From positions 1-53,274 of the forward strand of contig NZ_NULG01000056.1 of the NCBI RefSeq assembly GCF_002577195.1: a DNA stretch of 53,274 nucleotides. The letters are read 5' to 3'. This DNA comes from Bacillus sp. AFS041924. Its GTDB lineage: Bacteria > Bacillota > Bacilli > Bacillales > Bacillaceae_G. A program made the translations under genes and the position numbers. Positions 10,771-19,825 of the stretch are shown here, piece after piece. The stretch's first letter is position 1. The number at the start of each line of letters is the position of its first letter. Under the pieces are notes generated by a model. That model was not told the DNA's origin. It worked only from the letters and a program-made list of their open reading frames with translations, and did not search any database.

Positions 10771-12690
10771 TTATTCAGTGATTTTTGGCTCAGTTGGTTC
10801 ATCGTCCTTTTTAGTAAGGATGTTAACTTTAATATCATCTGTTGAAGTTGGAGATGGTGGAAGTGTGCCTTGTTCCCAAAGACTCTTAATTCCTTTTGCA
10901 TCTAAAGTTTCAACTTCTAATAATGTGTTTGCAAGCAGATCCAATTTATCGCGGTTTTCCTTGATAATATCCGTCGCTTTTGCATAACACTCTTTAATAA
11001 TTGTTTGGATTTCCACATCGATTTCATAAGCAATCTTATCACTGTAATTTTGCTCATTATTAAAGTCTCTACCAAGGAATACATTTCCACCTTGTGATTG
11101 ACCAAATTGAAGTGGACCTAATTTATCACTCATACCAAACTCTGTAACCATTCGGCGAGCAATACCTGTCGCACGTTGGAAGTCATTATGAGCTCCAGTA
11201 CTTACTTCACCAAATACTACTTCTTCAGCTACACGTCCACCAAGTAGACCTGCAATTTTATCAAGTAATTCTGGTTTCGTCATAAAGTATCGATCCTCTT
11301 TTGGAAGCATTACTGCATAACCTCCAGCTTGACCACGAGGTACGATTGTTACTTTGTGCACTACTTCAGCATCGTCTAATACTTGACCTATAACGACATG
11401 GCCTGCTTCATGGAATGCAACAATCTTACGCTCTTTTTCCGATATGACTTTATTTTTCTTAGCAGGTCCCGCAATAACACGGTCCGTTGCTTCATCAATA
11501 TCAAGCATATCGATTTTCTTTTTATCTCGACGAGCAGCTACTAATGCCGCTTCATTTAATAAATTTTCTAAATCTGCACCAGAGAATCCAGGAGTTCTTT
11601 GGGCGATAGCCTTTAAGTCTACCTCTGGAGACAATGGTTTATTTCTTGAATGTACTTTTAATACCGCTTCACGTCCGATTACATCAGGTCGATCAACAGT
11701 TATTTGTCGGTCAAAACGACCAGGACGTAATAACGCTGGGTCTAATACATCAGCACGGTTTGTTGCAGCGATGATAATAATACCTTCGTTAGCACCGAAA
11801 CCATCCATTTCAACAAGTAATTGGTTTAATGTTTGTTCACGCTCATCGTGACCTCCACCTAAACCTGCACCACGTTGACGACCTACAGCATCGATTTCAT
11901 CTATAAATATGATACATGGAGCGTTTTTCTTCGCATTTTCGAATAAATCACGAACACGAGAAGCACCGACCCCAACAAACATTTCAACGAAATCAGAACC
12001 ACTGATTGAGAAGAATGGAACTCCAGCTTCTCCCGCAACAGCTCTTGCTAATAATGTTTTACCTGTTCCAGGAGGTCCTACTAAAAGTACCCCTTTAGGT
12101 ATTCTTGCACCTAATTCAGCAAATTTACGAGGATCCTTTAAGAACTCTACAACTTCAACAAGTTCTTGTTTCTCTTCATCTGCACCTGCAACATCTTTAA
12201 ATCGCACTTTCTTTTTCTCGTCATTATAAAGACGAGCTTTGCTCTTCCCAAAGTTCATAACACGGCTTCCGCCACCTTGTGCTTGATTCATTAAGAAGAA
12301 GAATAGAATGAAAATAATAACAAATGGTATGAGTGAAGTGAAGATTTGCACCCATGCACTTGTTGTTTCAGCTGGATTCCAATTAGCCTTTATATTATAG
12401 TCAGCAACCGCTTTGTTAACTATTTTTGTCGTTTCGTCACTAATTGGTACTTGAGTTTGGAAAGATTCGCCTTTTTTTACATCTGTAAAGTGACCTCTTA
12501 CTATGTACACTCCATTTTTAGGTTGGATAGATGTTAAACTGCTAACATCTCCATTTTGTAGCTTAGTATAAAATGTATCGTAACTTACTTTCTTAACTTG
12601 AGATTCTGGCCCATTGAAATATGTAACAACACCGATCACAACTAAGAAGATTAATATGTAAAAGACTGTATTACGGAAAATTCGATTCAA
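10771..12690 (-). CDS. ftsH: Membrane-bound ATP-dependent zinc metalloprotease FtsH
   Basis: Degrades misfolded and regulatory membrane and cytosolic proteins; in B. subtilis it is also needed for sporulation. Two membrane segments (about 9-26 and 116-134) flank an extracytoplasmic domain. Then come the AAA+ module with Walker A GPPGTGKT (about 205-212) and Walker [11 protein letters not shown], and the protease motif HEAGH (about 427-431). The frame opens with TTG two codons earlier, but the second TTG (12688-12690) lies seven bases after GAGAGGAGG and gives MNRIFRNT, matching the family start. 639 residues; complete. Confidence 0.98.
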   Translation of the reverse strand: MNRIFRNTVFYILIFLVVIGVVTYFNGPESQVKKVSYDTFYTKLQNGDVSSLTSIQPKNGVYIVRGHFTDVKKGESFQTQVPISDETTKIVNKAVADYNIKANWNPAETTSAWVQIFTSLIPFVIIFILFFFLMNQAQGGGSRVMNFGKSKARLYNDEKKKVRFKDVAGADEEKQELVEVVEFLKDPRKFAELGARIPKGVLLVGPPGTGKTLLARAVAGEAGVPFFSISGSDFVEMFVGVGASRVRDLFENAKKNAPCIIFIDEIDAVGRQRGAGLGGGHDEREQTLNQLLVEMDGFGANEGIIIIAATNRADVLDPALLRPGRFDRQITVDRPDVIGREAVLKVHSRNKPLSPEVDLKAIAQRTPGFSGADLENLLNEAALVAARRDKKKIDMLDIDEATDRVIAGPAKKNKVISEKERKIVAFHEAGHVVIGQVLDDAEVVHKVTIVPRGQAGGYAVMLPKEDRYFMTKPELLDKIAGLLGGRVAEEVVFGEVSTGAHNDFQRATGIARRMVTEFGMSDKLGPLQFGQSQGGNVFLGRDFNNEQNYSDKIAYEIDVEIQTIIKECYAKATDIIKENRDKLDLLANTLLEVETLDAKGIKSLWEQGTLPPSPTSTDDIKVNILTKKDDEPTEPKITE

Positions 12691-12771
12691 TTCCAAACCT
12701 CCTCTCTTTCGATTTAATTACTTTATATAGTAGCATAGTTATACCATGTAAACAAACGAATAAAACTTGAC

Positions 12772-13311
12772 TTATTTCGTGTATACTTCAGGCTTTAAAA
12801 CGCCAACATATGGCAAGTTTCGATAACGTTCAATATAATCTAAACCATATCCAACTACGAATGCATCTGGTACTTCGAAGCCAACTAAATCAGCCTCGAT
12901 ATTCGCTTTACGTCCACTTGGTTTATCTAATAAAGTAACGATTTTAACTGTATTAGCTTTTCGATGTTTAAATAGTTCAACTAAATAGTTTAAAGTTAGA
13001 CCACTATCAATAATATCTTCTAGAATGATGACATCTCTTCCTTCTACAGAAGTATTTAAATCTTTCACAATTTTAACTTCACCAGAAGAAACTGTGCTAT
13101 GTCCATAACTAGAAACATCCATAAAATCAATTTCGATATATGTATCAATATGCTTGATAAGATCAGACATAAACGGAAGAGCTCCTTTTAAAACACCCAC
13201 TACTAGTGGAAAGCGGTCTTTATACTCTTCTGTTAGTACTGCACCTAATTCTACTACTTTTTGTTGAATTGCCTCTTCACTTACTAATACTTGTTGAATG
13301 TCTTGTTTCAT
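12772..13311 (-). CDS. hpt: Hypoxanthine-guanine phosphoribosyltransferase
   Basis: Purine salvage enzyme: hypoxanthine or guanine plus PRPP gives IMP or GMP. The 179-residue type I PRTase has the PRPP-binding motif [14 protein letters not shown] (about 95-108), the early PPi loop [11 protein letters not shown], and [11 protein letters not shown] near the end. It follows tilS by nine bases. Expression with tilS and ftsH is a conserved Bacillus arrangement, and in B. subtilis HprT and TilS are reported to act together on the ftsH gene. Called hprT in B. subtilis. Confidence 0.97.
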   Translation of the reverse strand: MKQDIQQVLVSEEAIQQKVVELGAVLTEEYKDRFPLVVGVLKGALPFMSDLIKHIDTYIEIDFMDVSSYGHSTVSSGEVKIVKDLNTSVEGRDVIILEDIIDSGLTLNYLVELFKHRKANTVKIVTLLDKPSGRKANIEADLVGFEVPDAFVVGYGLDYIERYRNLPYVGVLKPEVYTK

Positions 13312-13320
13312 CTTTTCCTC

Positions 13321-14709
13321 CTAGAAACTCTTAGAAACCACCTGTATTGCAATGAGTGACTCATCTGTCGAAAAATTTCTTTCAAATGCAGATTTTTTTA
13401 CGAAAGGTACCCATAATATATTATTTTGACTATCCGTAATTATTGGCCATTCATCACGTAATGATTGTTTCATTTTTTCATCAATAAATATATCTTTTAA
13501 CTTTTTTGACCCATTCATACCCTTTAATGACATTCGATCACCATTCTTTCGATTCCTAACTATGAGTGGAAAAGAAACATCCTTGACAGAACAAATAAAC
13601 ATGTCGTTTTTTGGTTCAAGACATTGATTGTTTAATTCAACTTTTATCGAAAAACCATTTGGTAGTTCATATACACCTGGCTCGTTTATAGAAATAGTAT
13701 AATACTTCACATTCAATTGTTCGAATGTAAATGTGCATTCATTATATGAGCGTGTAACAAAAAGCCCTTCAGGTAAATGCTGTTCCCACGTGGTTTTTTC
13801 GTTATGTAATAAAGTCAGAATTGAATTAAGATGCCCTTGTGTCAAGCCTTCAGGTAGATATAGGTAGACATATTCTAATATTAGTTGAATACATCTTCTT
13901 TGTAAAGATATAGGCACATTTAAAAACTGTTTCACATCAATCGTGACTGCTTGTTTTTGTTTATTTTTTATAACTGTATTCAATTTTTCTTCAGTTAATT
14001 CCATTAAATATAGTTCATCTTCTAATTGCTGTCTACTAAACTGTTGGAATCGCTTCTGTGCAGTTGGATTTTCTTCAAATATAAAAGGTAGAATATGATG
14101 TCTAAATCGATTTCTAGTGTAAACATCTTTATCATTACTTGGATCTTTTCGAGGAACTATACCTTGTTTTTGGCAATATGTAGTTAAGTCTTGTTTTCTT
14201 AGGTCCAAAAATGGACGAATAATTTCACCAGTACTATAAGGCCTTTTTTCTCTTATGCCGGCGTAACCGATCGATGAGCTACCTCTTACTAAGCGCATTA
14301 AAATGGTTTCAACTTGATCTTCCCCATGATGACCTAACGCTAAATAATTTGCTTGATATTTTCTCATCATTTCGTCAAAAAAACGATAACGACATTCCCT
14401 AGCAGCTAATTGGCTACTTAACCCCGTTTCTTCGATATACTGATTAACATTTATGCTCTTTCCTTCAAACTGAATGTTATTCATCCGGCACCAATTCTTA
14501 ACATATTCTAAGTCATCCAGAGATTCCTGACCTCTAAACATATGATCCACATGTGCAATTACAATAGAGAAACCGTAGTCCTCTCTAATTGATAGAAAAG
14601 AATGAGCTAATGCCATTGAGTCTGGACCGCCAGATACCCCGATGACCACTACACTGTTACGAATAATATTATTTTGTTTTATAAAATCTTTTAATTGATT
14701 AATTACCAT
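13321..14709 (-). CDS. tilS: tRNA(Ile)-lysidine synthetase
   Basis: Converts the wobble cytidine of the minor tRNA-Ile (CAU) to lysidine, which switches its identity from Met to Ile. The N-terminal PP-loop ATP pyrophosphatase motif GVSGGPDSMALAH (about 24-36) and LALGHHGEDQVETILMRLVRG are visible. The C-terminal TilS domain runs to residue 462, including FIDEKMKQSLRDEWPII. Length is usual for Bacilli. It precedes hpt in an apparent operon. Confidence 0.96.
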   Translation of the reverse strand: MVINQLKDFIKQNNIIRNSVVVIGVSGGPDSMALAHSFLSIREDYGFSIVIAHVDHMFRGQESLDDLEYVKNWCRMNNIQFEGKSINVNQYIEETGLSSQLAARECRYRFFDEMMRKYQANYLALGHHGEDQVETILMRLVRGSSSIGYAGIREKRPYSTGEIIRPFLDLRKQDLTTYCQKQGIVPRKDPSNDKDVYTRNRFRHHILPFIFEENPTAQKRFQQFSRQQLEDELYLMELTEEKLNTVIKNKQKQAVTIDVKQFLNVPISLQRRCIQLILEYVYLYLPEGLTQGHLNSILTLLHNEKTTWEQHLPEGLFVTRSYNECTFTFEQLNVKYYTISINEPGVYELPNGFSIKVELNNQCLEPKNDMFICSVKDVSFPLIVRNRKNGDRMSLKGMNGSKKLKDIFIDEKMKQSLRDEWPIITDSQNNILWVPFVKKSAFERNFSTDESLIAIQVVSKSF

Positions 14710-14781
14710 TTACCAATACTCCTAAATGAAAGTAAAATTCATATCTTTATGTTAACATTCCCACACTTGGAGTACTATGAT

Positions 14782-15867
14782 TTAAAGCTGATAATAAAAA
14801 TATAATGCATAAGCCAAACCCATTAGTAAAAGAATGGTAGATGTTTCGAACCAATGTATTCTTTTTTTCTTTTGCTTTACCTTCACGTTGCTTCCCGCTC
14901 TAGTCTGATTTGCTTGGTTTTGCATTTGATTTTGACCACTTGTATGTCTAGCTTGATTGGCAGACCGATTTTGATTTTTTGATTGCCTTGTTTGATTAGT
15001 AGAATTGTTTTGTGTTGCCGTTGTTTGAGCCTTTTTATTCTTCTTTTTTGTAGCATTTATTTTTTGTTCGTACATTAACAAAGCCTGCTTCATCGCGTTT
15101 GCACTTACATATTCACCCTTCAACCCCTTCATCAGAAAATCTTTGTATGGTTTGAGGGATTGCGTCTGGTCTATTACTTGTTCAATTTGCTTAATTCCTT
15201 GACCGTTTTTTAAAAACTGCTTTTTACAATGCAAGTGGATAAAAATCATTGTAATAGCAAATAAATCATAGGAAATTTCTGCTTTTCTAGTGCCTAATCC
15301 CCAGTAACCGCGATCAAAGAATTCTGTGAACTCTTTAACCGCTCGACCAATTTGGGTTACTCCCCCAAAATCGATCCACTGGATTTTGTTTGGTTCTTTC
15401 GTGACTAGTAGATTATCTGTTTTTAAATCTCCAAAAATAAAGCCTTTATGGTGCAATTTATCTAATAACGACAATAATTGAATGATAAAAATACTACTCC
15501 ATTCAATTCCATTTCTCTCGATAAATTTTGGTAGACTTACACCATTTACATAATCCATTACATAGTAATAGCAACACTCTTTTGTGCCTGGATTTATATA
15601 ATCGTCTACATCGATAAAAGAAGGCCCAAGGAAAGTATCCTGGACCTGGGTGATTTTTTTTAAAACATTTACTTCATTTGTAATATTAGTAGAATCCTTA
15701 CTCAACTTAAGAGCGACATCTCCATTTTTTCCGGAGGCAAGATAAACTGTTCCATTCGCTCCGTTTCCAAGTAAACTCTTAATTTCGTATTGATTTTTAT
15801 TCCACTTTCCAGTAATAAGAGTCCCTGGTGCTAGATTAATCTGCCCATTCAATTGATTGTTCATCAT
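14782..15867 (-). CDS. yabT: Sporulation-associated Ser/Thr protein kinase with C-terminal membrane anchor
   Basis: Hanks-type kinase. The glycine loop LLGNGANGTVYLASG is followed by the ATP lysine in VALKLS; the catalytic loop is FGDLKTDN (HRD replaced by FGD, as in YabT) and the metal motif is DFGG. After the kinase domain (to about residue 265) comes a linker of roughly 75 residues rich in Asn, Gln, Thr and Lys, then one membrane segment near the C-terminus. In B. subtilis YabT is expressed in sporulation, is activated by DNA binding and phosphorylates RecA and others. The start is uncertain among GTG/ATG codons after GAGGT; I chose the first ATG of the MMNNQ pair. It overlaps yabS by 32 bases. 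Confidence 0.9.
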   Translation of the reverse strand: MMNNQLNGQINLAPGTLITGKWNKNQYEIKSLLGNGANGTVYLASGKNGDVALKLSKDSTNITNEVNVLKKITQVQDTFLGPSFIDVDDYINPGTKECCYYYVMDYVNGVSLPKFIERNGIEWSSIFIIQLLSLLDKLHHKGFIFGDLKTDNLLVTKEPNKIQWIDFGGVTQIGRAVKEFTEFFDRGYWGLGTRKAEISYDLFAITMIFIHLHCKKQFLKNGQGIKQIEQVIDQTQSLKPYKDFLMKGLKGEYVSANAMKQALLMYEQKINATKKKNKKAQTTATQNNSTNQTRQSKNQNRSANQARHTSGQNQMQNQANQTRAGSNVKVKQKKKRIHWFETSTILLLMGLAYALYFYYQL

Positions 15868-16570
15868 CACCATGATTACCTCTATCATATTTTTGTTCGT
15901 TAAAATAGTCTAATGCTTCACGTAACGCAGGCCCAGTTGGTGTCATACCACCCATCGTTAACTTAGGAAAGATTGTGTTTAGTTTTTCTAACTTAGGAGT
16001 CCAATCTAGTAATTTATCAACATCATCATGTTTCCCGGGAAATATAAATAATGAGTAGGCATTTTCTCCTGTTCTAGAGTTTAAACTAATTTGCAAATCA
16101 AATAATGACTCTTTAACAGTTTCGAGTTTATCTTTCATACTTGCACTCGTATCTACTAAAATAATAACTTCTAAGCCTACAGTTTCGCCAATATCCTCAA
16201 CAACCTCATATACCTCTTCTCGCTTTGAAGGAGGAAGTGATTCAATTGAATTACTGGAGCCTAAAATTTGTTTTAATTCTTTATTTACAAATCCTTGAAT
16301 TGTTTGGGTCATCGCTTTTCTAGTAACCATTTGGACAGTTTGAGAGAGTTGTTTCGTGTACACGACTTGACTAATCCCGCCACCTGCTTTTGCGATCTCT
16401 TCAATTTCCTTTAATCCGTCACCATTTTGTACATTTTCATCTAAAATTCCAATTACATTTACGGTAATACCATATTCTTGCGCCAGGCTTGAAACAGCTA
16501 GTGGATCTTCACCATGATTTGAATAACCATCTGTAATTAATAAGATTTGCTTTAAATTTCCCTTATACAT
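15836..16570 (-). CDS. yabS: von Willebrand factor A-domain protein YabS
   Basis: Unknown molecular function; a conserved companion of spoIIE and yabT. Two vWA-like halves are visible: KQILLITDGYSNHG at the N-terminus and EVIILVDTSASMKDK (the DxSxS metal site) in the middle, with MTPTGPALREAL as the later loop. The frame is open 14 codons further upstream, but GGAGGGG lies seven bases before the ATG at 16568-16570, giving MYKGNLKQIL as in family members (244 residues). Its ribosome binding site can pair with an upstream segment (see separate entry). Confidence 0.9.
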   Translation of the reverse strand: MYKGNLKQILLITDGYSNHGEDPLAVSSLAQEYGITVNVIGILDENVQNGDGLKEIEEIAKAGGGISQVVYTKQLSQTVQMVTRKAMTQTIQGFVNKELKQILGSSNSIESLPPSKREEVYEVVEDIGETVGLEVIILVDTSASMKDKLETVKESLFDLQISLNSRTGENAYSLFIFPGKHDDVDKLLDWTPKLEKLNTIFPKLTMGGMTPTGPALREALDYFNEQKYDRGNHGDDEQSIEWAD

Positions 16571-16575
16571 ACTTA

Positions 16576-16626
16576 ATCCCCTCCGCGTAAAAGTTGTTAC
16601 CATTTTGTCCAATTACGGGAGGGGAT
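16576..16626 (-). promoter_or_regulatory. Possible RBS-hiding stem upstream of yabS
   Basis: Just after the spoIIE stop, the minus strand carries ATCCCCTCC (16618-16626). It is the perfect 9-base complement of GGAGGGGAT (16576-16584), which is the yabS Shine-Dalgarno, with a 33-base loop. If it forms, it would block yabS initiation unless spoIIE-terminating ribosomes open it. The pairing is seen in the sequence; the regulatory role is inference. Confidence 0.55.
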
Positions 16627-16649
16627 AAACCTTTATTTATTTAATTTTA

Positions 16650-19124
16650 CTAGGCCATCGCACTATATGAAGAGATAGATGACCACTCCGGTAAGTTCCG
16701 TTTTACAACGGCAACCACAACCGTCATATCATCATTAATATCGCCTGTATTCGAACGAATCACTTCCTCTAGTAACAATTCTGCTACTGATTGTGGATCT
16801 TCCGTTTCAAGTTCACTTATTTTACGCTTCATCCACATTTCATAGTTTTCGACATGTTTAGGACCTTCAAAAATCCCGTCACTCATCATAATTAATAAAT
16901 CTCCAGCCTTTAACTGTTCACTAACAACCTCTACATCAAATTCATCAATAATTCCAATTGGTAAATTACTACCCTCTATTTTAATAACTTGTTTTCCTCG
17001 TTTAACAAAGCTTGGGGAAGATCCAATTTTTAAGAATTTCGCTGAAGCGTCATGTAAATCTACCATTGCTAAATCTAAAGTAGCGAACACCTCTTCAGTA
17101 GTACGTAATGATAGAATCGAATTGATCGATTTAATTGCGACTGTTTCTTCAATACCTGAATTCAGTATCTTTTGTAGTAGTTTTAATGTTTCATTACTTT
17201 CAATATGGGCTCGTTCACCATTTCCCATTCCATCACTAATTGCAATCGCATGCTTTCCTGCCCCAACATCCATTATTTTATAGGCATCACCGGAGATAAA
17301 TCCTCCACCTTTAGCCGCAGTCGCAACCCCGGTTTCAATTACAAAAGCCTTATCTGATCCAAATGTAACTAAGTAATTACCTCCATTTGGAATGGTTGCT
17401 GGCTCTTCTTTTAATACGACAATCGTCTCCTTTAAAATATCTGATAGAATTGGTGCTATCAATTTTTGACATTCACCATACTCATTTTCAAAAGGAATTA
17501 ATATATCTATATCAATATTTCCTTGCTCTAAATTATAAATTTCAACTTGGCTAACATCAATTCCAAAGTTTAATAAAGCCTGAAGGATTTGATCCTCTTG
17601 CAATTGATGATTTTCCTTTTCTCTTTGAATTTCTTTTGCAAAGTCAACCATCACTTTTGAGACTCCACGTAATTGCTCTGCCACCAATCTTCTACTTTCT
17701 TGAACTTGTTTTTTCAGTCTTTGATTAGCACGGAAGTAGAATACCTCTTGCTTCATTAAGTCCGCCATTTTTGAAGAACGTTGGCAATATTTTTCCCACT
17801 CTCTCATAAATTGACCATTCTTAATCAGCTGATCCTTTTCAACTAAATGCATCATATTCTCCATGTACTGGTACGTTCGGTCACCATTGTTTGACCAGCA
17901 ATGGTCCTTTTTCATACAACTGTTACAGCATTTATTTGAAATACTACAAATGAATAGCTCTTCGTCAGTTAACTCGTCTTCTATTTGTGCAAATTGGCTA
18001 GGTTGAGAAAAACTCGCAGATAATGCTTCAAACACATTTGAGAATTGAGTAATACGATTAGCCGTCAAATCCCTTATTTTTCGCAAGTATTGCTGTTGGT
18101 CTGTAGAATGTTCTTCTGTTCCAGGCACGAGTTTGGCTAATTGTTTTAATAGGAATGATGGTGTTATTAAGAATAGGACGATCGCAATAACGGATTCAAT
18201 AATAGAAAAGATAATATCAGACTGTTTCTCTGCATAAAAGCTTATTAGGCATGTCCCAATTAGAAGACCTGCAGCTGCACCTAATCTTTTACCTTCCTTA
18301 AGTAGGCCCCCAAGCAATCCTGAAAATGCTAATAAGCTCATTTGATATAAGCTCGAAACACTTGCTAGACTTAAAATAAGCCCCGTTACAACCCCTACAG
18401 TACAACCAACCGTCCCCCCCGCTACGAAGGCAAATAGTAAGACAATGTATCTAGTAACGATATGCTGGATTGATAAGTCTTGAATATACCAGTCAGTTGT
18501 CCCCGTCACAACTGAAGCTAATAAAATAACTAAACAGACAATCTCCTCGACACCTAAAAGTTGCTTTCTTTTAGGAACAGCTAGTAGAGGTACACTTTGG
18601 AAAAAGATCATCGTTAAAATAAAACTCAATCCCGCTTCAACTGAAGCCATTAAAACATCGTACATTAGAACTTCTTGTTGGAAAGCATATGCAATTAATA
18701 GATGACTAATAAAAACTGATAAAAAAACTTGAAAAGGTACTAAACCTATATAGTGTCGTTTAACTCTAGCAAAGAAAATATTGAGGATAAAAAATAGAAT
18801 AACTGTGGCAAATGCATAACTAACCGTTTCAATTGATACGGTTAATGAACCGATCATAAGGGCAACAAATGCTATACCAGTACGTTCGCGTTTCATCATA
18901 TACACTGAGGCAAAAAAAGGTAATACAAACGGGAGAATATGTGATAGTATCAACGCGCGTCCTAATAAAAATCCCGTTAAAAAGATAAGTAGCCCCCAGT
19001 CAAAGAATGCCCTCTCTAACTTAGACTTAATTGATTTAGAAGATTGCCGAAATACTGATTGAAATCCATTAGTAGGGACCAAGCTTGCTGAAGAATTAGA
19101 AGACCCTCTTTGCAGTTTCGTCAT
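16650..19124 (-). CDS. spoIIE: Stage II sporulation protein E, serine phosphatase
   Basis: Dephosphorylates SpoIIAA and so frees sigma-F in the forespore; it also joins FtsZ at the polar septum. The 824-residue protein (B. subtilis 827) has about ten membrane segments in the first ~330 residues. A central regulatory/FtsZ-binding part includes two cysteine clusters, and a C-terminal PP2C domain shows the metal aspartates in AIAISDGMGNG, LLIMMSDGIFEG and GDINDDMTVVV. Start ATG after GAGGTGG. Its promoter has the unusual 21-base spacer known for spoIIE. yabS and yabT follow. Confidence 0.98.
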   Translation of the reverse strand: MTKLQRGSSNSSASLVPTNGFQSVFRQSSKSIKSKLERAFFDWGLLIFLTGFLLGRALILSHILPFVLPFFASVYMMKRERTGIAFVALMIGSLTVSIETVSYAFATVILFFILNIFFARVKRHYIGLVPFQVFLSVFISHLLIAYAFQQEVLMYDVLMASVEAGLSFILTMIFFQSVPLLAVPKRKQLLGVEEIVCLVILLASVVTGTTDWYIQDLSIQHIVTRYIVLLFAFVAGGTVGCTVGVVTGLILSLASVSSLYQMSLLAFSGLLGGLLKEGKRLGAAAGLLIGTCLISFYAEKQSDIIFSIIESVIAIVLFLITPSFLLKQLAKLVPGTEEHSTDQQQYLRKIRDLTANRITQFSNVFEALSASFSQPSQFAQIEDELTDEELFICSISNKCCNSCMKKDHCWSNNGDRTYQYMENMMHLVEKDQLIKNGQFMREWEKYCQRSSKMADLMKQEVFYFRANQRLKKQVQESRRLVAEQLRGVSKVMVDFAKEIQREKENHQLQEDQILQALLNFGIDVSQVEIYNLEQGNIDIDILIPFENEYGECQKLIAPILSDILKETIVVLKEEPATIPNGGNYLVTFGSDKAFVIETGVATAAKGGGFISGDAYKIMDVGAGKHAIAISDGMGNGERAHIESNETLKLLQKILNSGIEETVAIKSINSILSLRTTEEVFATLDLAMVDLHDASAKFLKIGSSPSFVKRGKQVIKIEGSNLPIGIIDEFDVEVVSEQLKAGDLLIMMSDGIFEGPKHVENYEMWMKRKISELETEDPQSVAELLLEEVIRSNTGDINDDMTVVVAVVKRNLPEWSSISSYSAMA

Positions 19125-19158
19125 ATTTCCACCTCATCCGATTTGGTTTATTGACCAT

Positions 19159-19191
19159 ATTTTAACTTGTCTACTTGAAAGAATATGTCAA
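19159..19191 (-). promoter_or_regulatory. spoIIE promoter with 21-base spacer (Spo0A-dependent type)
   Basis: -35 TTGACA (19186-19191) and -10 TAAAAT (19159-19164) are 21 bases apart, four more than the sigma-A optimum. This is the published peculiarity of the B. subtilis spoIIE promoter, where Spo0A~P activates. A Spo0A-box-like CGTCGAA lies at 19218-19224 (consensus TGTCGAA, one mismatch) and a weaker GTCGATT at 19201-19207. Confidence 0.8.
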
Positions 19192-19224
19192 AATGACAAA
19201 GTCGATTAAGAGTTTTCTTCGACG

Positions 19225-19465
19225 GAAAAAGCATTTACGTACAACTGTTTTACAAAATATGAGAAAAGCTTGCAGCATAATTTCTCTAATAGGGTAAAAG
19301 AAACGCAATTATTAAATTTTATGTCAATCGAAATTCAGAATAAAAGGAGAGATTTAGGTCATAAAAAACTTCATCAAGAAAATGCTAGAAAATAGGAGAA
19401 AAAATCCTTGAAAAGATAATAGCTATTATAGGCATTAAAAATCGAGGTAATATATAAATAAATAA
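19225..19465. other. Gene-free stretch upstream of spoIIE
   Basis: Between the spoIIE promoter/0A boxes and the tRNA terminator I see no open frame with a plausible ribosome binding site on the minus strand and no RNA-gene signature. It is AT-rich. A short open stretch on the plus strand has AGGAGA but no protein-like continuation. Confidence 0.5.
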
Positions 19466-19507
19466 ATAAAAAACGCCTAGCCTCTCTTATAGAGACCAGA
19501 CGTTTTT
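19466..19507 (-). terminator. Intrinsic terminator after the tRNA genes
   Basis: An imperfect long hairpin, AACGTCTGGTCTCT / AGAGAGGCTAGGCGTT on the minus strand, followed by TTTTT. It lies just after tRNA-Glu. Confidence 0.85.
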
Positions 19508-19513
19508 GTTGTA

Positions 19514-19585
19514 TGACCCGTACGGGACTCGAACCCGTGTTACCGCCGTGAAAGGGCGGTGTCTTAACCGCTTGACCAACGGGCC
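19514..19585 (-). tRNA. tRNA-Glu (anticodon UUC)
   Basis: Cloverleaf read on the minus strand: acceptor GGCCCGT pairs with ACGGGTC (one G-U), the anticodon loop is CTTTCAC giving UUC, and the T-arm has GGGTTCGAGTCCC. 72 bases including the discriminator A. The 3' CCA is not encoded (TAC follows the discriminator), so it must be added by the CCA-adding enzyme. Order Met-Glu ahead of spoIIE matches B. subtilis trnSL. Confidence 0.97.
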
Positions 19586-19596
19586 GTTAAAGGGAA

Positions 19597-19673
19597 TGGT
19601 AGCGGCGGAGGGAGTCGAACCCACGACCTCACGGGTATGAACCGTACGCTCTAGCCAGCTGAGCTACACCGCC
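19597..19673 (-). tRNA. tRNA-Met (anticodon CAU), elongator type
   Basis: Minus-strand sequence starts GGCGGTGTAGCTCAGCTGGC and the anticodon loop is TTCATAC (CAU). It ends CGCCGCTACCA with CCA encoded. The G1-U72 end pair matches the Bacillus elongator Met tRNA as remembered. An initiator (C1-A72 mismatch and three G-C pairs in the anticodon stem) does not fit. The T-stem shows an apparent U50-U64 mismatch (GTGGG / CCCTC). A lysidine-modified tRNA-Ile2 is less likely. Confidence 0.93.
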
Positions 19674-19696
19674 ATTGTCTTCAAACGACAAGATTT

Positions 19697-19725
19697 ATCT
19701 TATCATGGTACTAATTGACCGTCAA
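19697..19725 (-). promoter_or_regulatory. Sigma-A promoter of the tRNA-Met/tRNA-Glu unit
   Basis: -35 TTGACG (19720-19725), 17-base spacer and -10 TAAGAT (19697-19702), ending about 24 bases before the tRNA-Met 5' end. The -10 is the same as in the downstream rRNA promoter at the start of the window. Confidence 0.8.
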
Positions 19726-19761
19726 TAGTTTTTTAACTATTATTTTAAAGTTTTTTTCATA

Positions 19762-19790
19762 CAAAAACGCACTCGATTAGAGTGCGTGTT
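19762..19790 (-). terminator. Intrinsic terminator after yabR
   Basis: Stem ACGCACTC / GAGTGCGT with a 5-base loop followed by TTTTTG on the minus strand. It ends the upstream operon before the tRNA promoter. Confidence 0.9.
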
Positions 19791-19825
19791 CTATATAAGC
19801 ATTTATGTCCCTACAAGGTAGTAAA

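Noticed and set aside
11444-12229. Plus-strand open frames opposite ftsH (135 and 106 codons)
   Set aside because: They are antisense shadows of a highly conserved gene, lack ribosome binding sites and do not read like protein domains.
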